From Ferrimicrobium sp. (GTDB lineage Bacteria > Actinomycetota > Acidimicrobiia > Acidimicrobiales > Acidimicrobiaceae): a stretch of DNA of 6,837 nucleotides. Below, one piece after another: positions 1 to 5,408 of the stretch (position 1 is its first letter; each line of letters begins with the position of its first letter). Under the pieces are notes generated by a model. That model worked only from the letters and a program-made list of their open reading frames with translations. It was not told where the DNA came from and made no database searches. Location: the NCBI GenBank assembly GCA_027365375.1, contig DAHXNM010000022.1, forward strand, positions 1 to 6,837, written 5' to 3'. A program made the translations under genes and the position numbers.

Positions 1-207
1 AAAGAACTGACGACAGTCCTCCTTGTAAAAATGAAAGCCCGAATACTCTCGTGGGTCGAACAGCGGCCAACCTAAAGCGGGGTCGATGCCTCCTGTGGCC
101 GACGCAATCGGGTCAACAACATGAACCTCGTCACCAGCTAGGAGAAAGTGGCGCACAAAATGGCGGCCTACAAAGCCCGCCCCACCTGTAATGAGGACCC
201 TACGCAT
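1..207 (-). CDS. NAD-dependent epimerase/dehydratase (extended SDR), N-terminal part, cut by the window edge
   Basis: Only the first 69 codons are inside the window. The reading begins MRRVLITGGAGFVGRHFVRH, which carries the TGGAGFVG form of the GxxGxxG dinucleotide-binding loop (residues 7-14) right after the first beta strand. The second strand follows as EVHVVD, ending in an acidic residue (D32) typical of NAD-preferring members. This start is diagnostic of the extended SDR family of nucleotide-sugar epimerases, dehydratases and decarboxylases. The catalytic YxxxK lies outside the window, so the substrate cannot be named. The ATG (205-207) overlaps the end of the upstream glycosyltransferase by 8 bases. 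A short AAGG Shine-Dalgarno lies about 10 bases before it. The likely role is making or modifying a UDP- or dTDP-sugar for the two glycosyltransferases of the same unit; that role is inferred from context. Confidence 0.9.
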   Translation of the reverse strand, partial: MRRVLITGGAGFVGRHFVRHFLLAGDEVHVVDPIASATGGIDPALGWPLFDPREYSGFHFYKEDCRQFF

Positions 208-1120
208 CTGCGAAGTGCCTTCGATAGAGATCCCACGCTCTCACTGCTGGTCCTGGCAGGTAGGCAACGATCGACTCTGGATCAGCTTTAAGATCACGAA
301 TTAGAGAAAGGTTGTTTGTATAACCAACAATTTCGGCCTTGAGATCACGGATGAGATCATGTTCGTTACGATCTTGATATACCGAAGGTTCGCTAAATAC
401 GGGCTGGAATCCATGTGCTTGGACATAGTAGGCGGCCCAGATATCATCCATCCTGCCTATATGGGGATAGAGAAAATAGTATGGAACTACACGTCTCGAC
501 AACATAGTATTCTGCGAGTTGAACGGTGCTGTCGCAGAACCGGCAAGAGGAAACAGAGCTCGGTCAAAGTCACACTCTGGAGCATGTTCTAGCCGACAGA
601 TCGCGTCGATGTCAGGATCACCATTCCAAAAACCTGCGTCAATGTCTACCATTACCTTTCGGGAGACCATCTGGTCGTAGCGACGTTGTGAAAGAAGCTC
701 CAAGGGGTAGCCACGATGCCACAAGTGCGGATGATTAGTGGCCCCCACCGGGTCAAAGGCTTCTAAGGATGTCTCGTAGTAGTGAACCTCAGCCTCAGAA
801 CCCACCAGGATCTGCTTGCCCCAGTTGGGTTGAGGAATATTATCATCATCGATCAGTGAGATTACTTCGGCACCCATCTCGTAGGCCAGCAAGATGCCAA
901 AATTACGTCGTTGGATGCAATTCCATCCGATAGCGTCAGATAATGCACTGTCATAGCGTTCCTGATCAGCCGGAGAGACATAACGCCCACGCTCCAGCCG
1001 ATAGTCAGAGGGAGTTTTGCGGTCGCCAATGACTATGAGGTTCCAGTCCTCCATCTCGTCGTAACGGCGAATCGCCTCGGTTGGCGGATTAATCGTGGTG
1101 GTAACTATGGTCTTCATCAT
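200..1120 (-). CDS. GT-A-fold glycosyltransferase resembling the STELLO/RGP group
   Basis: This is a 306-residue soluble protein with no signal peptide or membrane segment. It opens with a beta strand (KTIVTTTINPPTEAI), followed by NLIVIGDRKTP (residues 27-37) and QRRNFG (70-75). The triple-Asp motif LIDDDN (89-94) is the probable metal/nucleotide-sugar site. Later blocks are DIDAGFWNGDPDIDAICRL (159-177), the SQNTMLSRR stretch (202-210) and an RMDDIW block (223-228). This order of a GDRKTP-like block, a DDD motif and a GxWNGDPDxDA block recalls STELLO-type and reversibly glycosylated polypeptide/UDP-arabinose mutase proteins. The family call is from memory of those motifs and is moderately sure. 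Donor and acceptor are unknown. It begins ATGATG; a CAGG sits 4 bases before the first ATG and 7 before the second, so translation may start at 1117. It lies 20 bases after the upstream GT2 gene and overlaps the epimerase gene by 8 bases, as expected in one operon. Confidence 0.8.
   Translation of the reverse strand: MMKTIVTTTINPPTEAIRRYDEMEDWNLIVIGDRKTPSDYRLERGRYVSPADQERYDSALSDAIGWNCIQRRNFGILLAYEMGAEVISLIDDDNIPQPNWGKQILVGSEAEVHYYETSLEAFDPVGATNHPHLWHRGYPLELLSQRRYDQMVSRKVMVDIDAGFWNGDPDIDAICRLEHAPECDFDRALFPLAGSATAPFNSQNTMLSRRVVPYYFLYPHIGRMDDIWAAYYVQAHGFQPVFSEPSVYQDRNEHDLIRDLKAEIVGYTNNLSLIRDLKADPESIVAYLPGPAVRAWDLYRRHFADA
205..223 (-). promoter_or_regulatory. Gene overlap with a small hairpin over the Shine-Dalgarno of the epimerase gene
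   Basis: The stop codon of the second glycosyltransferase (200-202) lies inside the start of the epimerase gene (ATG at 205-207). Just upstream on the minus strand, CGAAG-GCA-CTTCG (211-223) is a perfect 5-bp stem, and its left arm and loop include the AAGG Shine-Dalgarno. Ribosomes finishing the upstream gene would open this stem, so translational coupling is plausible. The pairing is seen; the effect is inferred. Confidence 0.4.
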
Positions 1121-1140
1121 GACCTGGTGCAGTGTAGCAG

Positions 1141-1893
1141 CTAGGGTGCTGCCGCCAGCAGACTCGCTCGTGGCCGCAACCGTGTTTTCACGCCAATACG
1201 GAAGTACACAAAATTTTGAAGAAACGTATTCGATGACTCGCCTTCAGTCCTGGCGCTCCATCGAGACGGGATCTCTTCGATCACAACACCAAGACGCAGT
1301 GGTTTGAGAACAGTCTCGAGCAGGAAAGGGTGCCGCAGCTCCTCCCAGCGAATCGCCTGCACCAGTGCCGTCGGGAACAGACGGTACCCATAGGTCATGT
1401 CAGTAAGTCCACTCTGGTAGAGCAGGGCAAAACCAAGTTGGAAAATCTTGTTGAGAGCTAGCTTTAACGGTGAATAGCCTGCGAACGATCCTCCCTCCCG
1501 CCATCGTGAGGCAGTAATAACCGCCCCAGGAGACCGCTTTGCACGCTCGATCATCACCGCTACATCGTGGGGATCAGTCTCGAGGTCGCTCGCCATCATC
1601 ACAACGTGAGAACCTCGCGACTCCATGAACCCTTCACGAATCGCACCACCCAGGAAGGGTAACGATTGCAGATGAACTCGAAGACGGTCACCGAAGGTCG
1701 ACTGGAGCGATTTGATAACCAACAGACTCTCTTGACTTGTACGTGGGGAGGTCAGTACAAGGTACTCACACACCTCCGGCCCAGCCTCAGCCTCGATGAT
1801 CTCCACTGTCGAGCGGAGCGCCTCTGTCTCGTTCATGACCGGCAATAAGATGGTGACTGCACGAAACTCGCTAACATCTGGTAACTCACGCAT
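1141..1893 (-). CDS. Family 2 glycosyltransferase (DPM1/dolichol-phosphate-mannose-synthase-like)
   Basis: This 250-residue protein has a GT2 (GT-A fold) layout. The first strand TILLPVMNETEAL (residues 14-26) contains the family's 'P-x-NE' nucleotide-binding start. GGAIREGF (82-89) matches the GxxxAxxxG helix. SDLETD (102-107) stands where GT2 enzymes have the metal-binding D-D/DxD. ASRWREGG (128-135) and DMTYGYRLFP (165-174) match the acceptor-side motifs, and EIPSRW (207-212) matches the conserved EIP strand. No C-terminal membrane helices are present, so it resembles short soluble DPM1-type enzymes rather than ArnC/GtrB types. It probably transfers a sugar from a nucleotide donor to a lipid carrier or glycan; the exact substrate is not readable. 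The start is well set: AAAGGAG (1903-1909) lies 9 bases before the ATG. It is the first gene of the minus-strand unit, with 720-760 bases of non-coding DNA in front. Confidence 0.88.
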   Translation of the reverse strand: MRELPDVSEFRAVTILLPVMNETEALRSTVEIIEAEAGPEVCEYLVLTSPRTSQESLLVIKSLQSTFGDRLRVHLQSLPFLGGAIREGFMESRGSHVVMMASDLETDPHDVAVMIERAKRSPGAVITASRWREGGSFAGYSPLKLALNKIFQLGFALLYQSGLTDMTYGYRLFPTALVQAIRWEELRHPFLLETVLKPLRLGVVIEEIPSRWSARTEGESSNTFLQNFVYFRIGVKTRLRPRASLLAAAP

Positions 1894-1902
1894 CGCCTAA
1901 CG

Positions 1903-1909
1903 CTCCTTT
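1903..1909 (-). promoter_or_regulatory. Ribosome binding site of the GT2 gene
   Basis: AAAGGAG on the minus strand, 9 bases before the ATG at 1891-1893. It is the clearest Shine-Dalgarno in the left half of the window and fixes the start of the GT2 gene. It lies inside a 21-codon upstream reading frame that ends 3 bases before the ATG. Confidence 0.7.
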
Positions 1910-2657
1910 GCCCAGCAAGCCAACATGGTACTCGGGCCCCTACGTTGCTCCGACACGTACATCTCGGACCGCACCCAATCTATATCGTTTTCCTAGATTT
2001 CTTAAGCTGCCACACCAGCCCGGACGAGTTGTCAGATGCCGGACTGAATCGGATATCGGACTCAATCCAGGAACAGAGAATTTTTCAGTCAGTCACAAGC
2101 TTGATAGCCACGACCGCCGCCTCAACTCCAGCTAACAGCGAGCTACAACCCACCTTACCTAGCCCGGGTTGAAAGCTTCTGTCGCGCTAGAGCCAATCGA
2201 ACAGAACCAGCTAAATCGACTAGGCCACCACGAAGACTACCGGCCTTCGATGAGGATGTGAACCCACCTCAAAGATCAACGTTCAGCACTAGCACACCGA
2301 GGATGTAGTTCGTCCGACTCTTTCTCAAACCGGCAACCTGAACTCTAGGTCGACGATTAGCTACTACATTCTGCGCACTTTACCCAATTTTTCATGCTAA
2401 CCACTGCGGTATCGCAAACTCGGTGTCAACAGAACGTCACAGCTTCCAAACTTGCCGTCAACGTTGCATAAATACCACTTTAGTTCTAACCATCCTGCAG
2501 ATACTCTCATTTTCATGACGCGCATTATGCACTACCAATCAGGAGACCGCCCGGCGGCTTTAACCAATTCCACGTCGCAAGTGAACAGCCAAACGACCAG
2601 TCGAATTGACTGCTGCCAAGTGAATTCAAAGTGGAACGCACCCAGAAGTTCAAAGCA
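1910..2657. other. Divergent intergenic region, no supported gene
   Basis: About 750 bases separate the minus-strand glycan unit from the plus-strand stress-protein gene, so promoters for both directions should lie here. Reading frames in this stretch are short, start with TTG or lack a Shine-Dalgarno, and overlap each other. A -10-like TATAGA on the minus strand (1979-1984) could serve the GT2 gene, but no good -35 stands at 16-18 bases. A near-repeat of GGACTNAATC occurs at 2041-2050 and 2058-2067. No tRNA, strong terminator or recognisable remnant was found. Confidence 0.5.
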
Positions 2658-3194
2658 ATGAAGCACTGGGTCGAAGAGACGCTATCGAATGAAGCTGAAG
2701 GCTTCCTTCACCAAGTAAGTCAACCGCTGATGAACGAAACAACACAACCGCTCAGTCGCGTACCCGCGCTCCATCTACTTGTTCCTATCGGATCTGAACA
2801 GGACGACTCGACTGCTCTCTTCTGGGCGGCAGCTGACCTCGCCAACCGACTTGCACTCCAAGTCACGATACTCCATTGTCGTGAGTGGGACCTTGCTAAG
2901 GGAGTCAAATACTTCATGGAGACTCAGGAAGAGGCGACGTCGATCATTACATCAGCGACTAAATGGTTTTCAGCGCTTAACATCCCGGTCCATGGTGTAC
3001 TATGCGACGTGGAACGAGGAAGTATCGGCAAGGCGATAGCCACAACATCGATCGACTACCACATCGATTCCATCTTGGTTGGCCTCCGCCAAAAAAGGCG
3101 CCTCTTGCCGGGATTGATGGGTTCAACCGTCTCACAGGTCGAGCGCCTGGTCGACTGCCCTGTCATTATCATCAGGATCAACAAGCATCAGTGA
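2658..3194 (+). CDS. Universal stress protein (UspA family), atypical nucleotide-binding motif
   Basis: The protein has 178 residues if read from the ATG at 2658. The Usp domain covers about residues 38-174. It begins with the strand HLLVPIGSE, then the helix STALFWAAADLANRLALQV, the strand TILHCREW, and ends with SILVGLRQKRRLLPGLMGST followed by VERLVDCPVIIIR, the classic last part of the fold. The usual G-x2-G-x9-G-S/T phosphate motif is kept in spacing (G142, G155, S156), but the second Gly is Gln145. The first strand reads VPIGSE, without the Asp of the usual VDGSE. Both changes argue against normal ATP binding. About 37 residues precede the domain, so the start is uncertain. A GTG at 2631 gives 187 residues and the ATG at 2730 gives 154, closer to the family norm; none has a strong Shine-Dalgarno, though AGAAG sits 9 bases before 2658. 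Usp proteins are cytoplasmic and act in starvation or stress; the partner here is unknown. Confidence 0.85.
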   Translation: MKHWVEETLSNEAEGFLHQVSQPLMNETTQPLSRVPALHLLVPIGSEQDDSTALFWAAADLANRLALQVTILHCREWDLAKGVKYFMETQEEATSIITSATKWFSALNIPVHGVLCDVERGSIGKAIATTSIDYHIDSILVGLRQKRRLLPGLMGSTVSQVERLVDCPVIIIRINKHQ

Positions 3195-3594
3195 CTGTAG
3201 CCGCACCGCTCTTCTAGTCATCTTCAACCCTATTCTCGCGCCCATAAGATCGCTAGAGACATTGTGCGTATGGGTGTGCTACCACCCTGCGGAGCTACCC
3301 AAATGAATCGACAATACTGGCAGATCTTTTAGGCGAGCGAGCATTCATTGCCGACTAAATAGAGGGTAACCTCGCCACTCCGCGATAACGGTGTATCTAA
3401 CAGGCGAGTCCATGTATCGGGATAAAGATGCTGGGTGAATACTCTGGTCTCTTGCCGTTGACCAGATCCACTCCGTTAGAAGCGCGAGCTATGTGCAGCT
3501 AGTCATCACAACATTGCGACTGGCTACCCACGGCAACCGTCAACGCACTTCGGCTAAAACAGGCGAAAAATGGAATCAGACTAGAATTAGAGCA
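3195..3594. other. Intergenic region between the stress protein and aldo/keto reductase genes
   Basis: These 400 bases hold no supported gene. An imperfect hairpin lies shortly after the stress-protein stop (arms 3238-3246 and 3269-3277, with G-T pairs) but has no T-run. A perfect 7-base inverted repeat lies at 3443-3466. The reductase frame stays open upstream to a GTG at 3493, but that extra 34-residue stretch precedes the conserved first strand of the family and is probably untranslated. Confidence 0.5.
3443..3466. repeat. Perfect inverted repeat upstream of the aldo/keto reductase gene
   Basis: TCTGGTC and GACCAGA are separated by 10 bases. The 24-base dyad sits about 130 bases before the reductase ATG. 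A dyad of this size and place could be an operator for a dimeric regulator; no regulator gene is next to it. No T-run follows, so a terminator is less likely. The pairing is seen; the role is a guess. Confidence 0.35.
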
Positions 3595-4461
3595 ATGAAC
3601 ACCTTTCCTCTTGGTTCCGTTGATGTAAATCGGATCGGCTTTGGCGCGATGCAACTCCCAGGGCAGCGAGTATTTGGACCGCCTCGAAACCACGAAGAGG
3701 CAATCGCCGTACTTCGACGCGCTGTGGAGTTAGGTGCTAATCACATCGACACTGCGCAGTTCTACGGTCCAGAGGTCGCCAACGAACTTATTCGAGAGGC
3801 GCTATACCCTTACCCGGACGACTTAGTCCTGGCATCAAAGGTTGGAGCCACTCGAGATGAAAAGGGTGCCTGGTTGCCAGCCCAACGCCCCGAACAACTC
3901 CGATCAGCGGTGGAGGACAACCTACGCACGCTTCATGTAGACCATCTGGGGGTGGTGAACCTGCGCTTACATCCCGATGATGATTCCGTACCCGATCAGA
4001 GTGTATCGCTTGAGGATCAGTTATCAGAGATGGTCTCACTGCGTAACGAAGGGAAAATCACTAACATCGGCATCTCGACCGCGAGCACAGCTCAGGTCGA
4101 GACCGCTATTGCACAAGCTGGCATCGTCTGTGTCCAGAACGCTTTTAGCCTCCTCGACCAAAGCGATATTGCCACGCTGGAGCTTTGTCAACAACATGGC
4201 ATCGCCTACGTTCCATACTTCCCTCTGGGATCAGCGTTTCCGGGAATGCCCAAGGTCACCGAGAACGCAACGGTGCAGGCCGTCGCAGCTCGCATTGGTG
4301 TAACAGCTGCCCAGGTAGGGCTGGCATGGTTGCTGAACCGGAGTGACAACATACTTCTTATCCCTGGCACCTCCAGCCTCAAGCACCTCGAAGAGAATAT
4401 GAACGTTGCAGACATTCTGCTCTCACCTGAGGATATCGCCGACCTCAATAAGGCGGTCTAA
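3595..4461 (+). CDS. Aldo/keto reductase, YdbC/PdxI (pyridoxal reductase)-like
   Basis: This 288-residue TIM-barrel oxidoreductase is probably NADPH-dependent and cytoplasmic. The AKR tetrad is visible as D52 (HIDTAQFYG), Y57, K82 (LASKVG) and H126 (NLRLH). The cofactor-binding end IPGTSSLKHLEEN (256-268) is also clear. The N-terminal VNRIGFGAMQLPG, then VFGPPRN, IREALYPYPDDL, WLPAQRP, VVNLR and GIAYVPYFPLG closely follow E. coli YdbC/PdxI as I remember it, and the length is nearly the same (about 286). That enzyme reduces pyridoxal to pyridoxine in vitamin B6 salvage. The family assignment is firm; the substrate is inferred, since this subgroup is large and mostly untested. The ATG at 3595 is chosen because family members begin at this point; a GTG at 3493 would add an unrelated 34-residue leader. 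No strong Shine-Dalgarno is seen. No vitamin B6 gene is adjacent, and the gene appears to stand alone. Confidence 0.9.
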   Translation: MNTFPLGSVDVNRIGFGAMQLPGQRVFGPPRNHEEAIAVLRRAVELGANHIDTAQFYGPEVANELIREALYPYPDDLVLASKVGATRDEKGAWLPAQRPEQLRSAVEDNLRTLHVDHLGVVNLRLHPDDDSVPDQSVSLEDQLSEMVSLRNEGKITNIGISTASTAQVETAIAQAGIVCVQNAFSLLDQSDIATLELCQQHGIAYVPYFPLGSAFPGMPKVTENATVQAVAARIGVTAAQVGLAWLLNRSDNILLIPGTSSLKHLEENMNVADILLSPEDIADLNKAV

Positions 4462-4554
4462 CGATCCCAGTGCAGGTGGAGACATCGTCTGGGTGATCCG
4501 ACCGATTACTGCTACATATACTGAACTAATATCGTAATCAGGATTGTGGTTTCG

Positions 4555-4587
4555 AGCAAGCTGACTACTATCCACGAGGTGCTTGCT
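4555..4587 (+). repeat. Inverted repeat about 95 bases after the aldo/keto reductase gene
   Basis: AGCAAGC (4555-4561) and GCTTGCT (4581-4587) pair perfectly around a 19-base loop, followed by TGTTG rather than a T-run. It could be a weak transcription end for the reductase gene. The long loop and missing T-tract make this uncertain. Confidence 0.3.
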
Positions 4588-4904
4588 TGTTGCGGTTCAG
4601 TCTGGAGGCCAGTTAGGTGAGCAGCAGATCGCTGCACCAACCCATCGTAGCCCGGGCCAAGGCGCCATAACATCTGGATCGACTACACGGTATCCGTCAG
4701 CTTTCATGACAGAATCGACCATAGTGGGCCGTGCAGATGGGTCGCTGTCGATTACCTCCAAAAGTCGATCAGCTTCGCCAATAAGGAGCTGGGCCACCCG
4801 AGTCGAAGCCATTGGCGTTCATTATTGAACCTGGCTGCATACGTGACGTAGTAAGTCAGCCTGCACATGTCGGTTCACACACGAGAGCTGGTCGAGACGA
4901 TTGG

Positions 4905-4929
4905 TGCACCTTGGCAGCGCCAAGGTGCA
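4905..4929. repeat. Strong perfect hairpin with 11-bp arms and 3-base loop
   Basis: TGCACCTTGGC and GCCAAGGTGCA flank the loop AGC. It is the strongest local dyad noticed in the window. Neither side has the T-run of an intrinsic terminator, so it may be an RNA structural element, an operator-like palindrome or a mobile-element end. It lies in DNA with no supported gene on either strand. Confidence 0.6.
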
Positions 4930-5115
4930 GTACACAAGGTAAGTACGCAGCCCAAAGAATCGACTGGAAGGCTAAGGCTATGGCAATCCTGACAACCTAG
5001 CCTGGACGGCCTGATGCAGAAACAGGCAAATAAGGTCGCTGATGCCAACGCTTCCCACAGACTAGTTTTCGCGTAGGCGACAGGCAAATCTGTGTTGTTG
5101 AGATTGCTGAGTTCA

Positions 5116-5131
5116 TTGGCGGCTCCGCCAA
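5116..5131. repeat. Short perfect hairpin
   Basis: TTGGCGG and CCGCCAA flank the two bases CT; in RNA this would form a 6-bp stem with a GCTC loop. Its TTGGC...GCCAA ends echo the core of the hairpin at 4905-4929, about 190 bases away. No T-run follows on either strand. Confidence 0.4.
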
Positions 5132-5338
5132 GCCTGTGATCGCGACGCTGCAATCGTGACCCAATCGAGCCATTGCATCTACTGCTTTGCACACGAAGAC
5201 CGAGTGAACACACTACGGCCTGGCAGCTTGCCGCTCCTGTTCGCGGACTACGAAGTTGCCCTATGTAGTTGGCCAGCGCGGAGAAGGCATCAGCGCCCAA
5301 GTCGTTACTCAGATCGGTTTAAGGTGAGGTAGATATGA

Positions 5339-5367
5339 TTGACGCCTTAACCCATGTTGCATATTTG
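5339..5367 (+). promoter_or_regulatory. Candidate promoter of the membrane HicB-like gene
   Basis: TTGACG (5339-5344) matches five of six bases of the -35 consensus. After 17 bases comes TATTTG (5362-5367), which matches only the first half of the -10 consensus. Transcription would begin near 5374, giving a leader of about 35 bases before the ATG. The -35 is good and the -10 is weak. Confidence 0.35.
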
Positions 5368-5393
5368 CAGCGAGTAATGCACGTCAACCGAAA

Positions 5394-5400
5394 GAGGAAG
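5394..5400 (+). promoter_or_regulatory. Ribosome binding site of the membrane HicB-like gene
   Basis: GAGGAAG lies 8 bases before the ATG at 5409. It supports that start over the second Met codon at 5418. The frame upstream closes with a TGA at 5340-5342 and offers no other ATG. Confidence 0.6.
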
Positions 5401-5408
5401 AACAAGTT

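Larger units (their letters stand above)
4462..5408. other. Long gene-poor region with several hairpins
   Basis: Almost 950 bases have no convincing gene. A 71-codon minus-strand frame (4812-4597, ATG start) has a fairly protein-like first half (acidic, with helix-forming residues) but no Shine-Dalgarno and no family match I can recognise. A 141-codon minus-strand frame (5300-4875) starts with TTG, is Cys/Ser-rich and runs through two hairpins, so it is unlikely to be real. Perfect inverted repeats occur at 4555-4587, 4905-4929 and 5116-5131. This could be decayed gene or mobile-element DNA, or could hold a small RNA; the sequence alone does not decide. Confidence 0.5.

Noticed and set aside
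1908..2172. Two overlapping plus-strand frames of 75 codons in the divergent intergenic region
   Set aside because: They overlap each other in different frames, the first starts with TTG and overlaps the GT2 ribosome site region, and neither reads like a folded protein.
2452..2661. 69-codon plus-strand frame before the stress-protein gene
   Set aside because: It begins with TTG, has no Shine-Dalgarno and runs into the start of the stress-protein gene in another frame.
3238..3277. Possible terminator after the stress-protein gene
   Set aside because: The 9-bp stem needs two G-T pairs, the loop is 22 bases and no T-run follows.
3493..3594. N-terminal extension of the aldo/keto reductase from a GTG
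   Set aside because: Family members begin at the strand encoded from 3595, and the extra 34 residues are basic and low in structure, with no ribosome site.
4555..4587. Intrinsic terminator for the aldo/keto reductase
   Set aside because: The inverted repeat is exact but short, has a 19-base loop and lacks a T-tract, so it is listed only as a repeat.
4597..4812. 71-codon minus-strand reading frame with an ATG start
   Set aside because: Its first half looks protein-like, but there is no ribosome site, the end is odd (GLRWVGAAICCSPNWPPD) and no family is recognised. It is mentioned in the gap notes but not called as a gene.
4875..5300. 141-codon minus-strand reading frame in the gene-poor region
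   Set aside because: It starts with TTG, lacks a Shine-Dalgarno, is rich in Cys/Ser/Arg with no domain pattern, and runs through two perfect hairpins. It looks like a chance opening.
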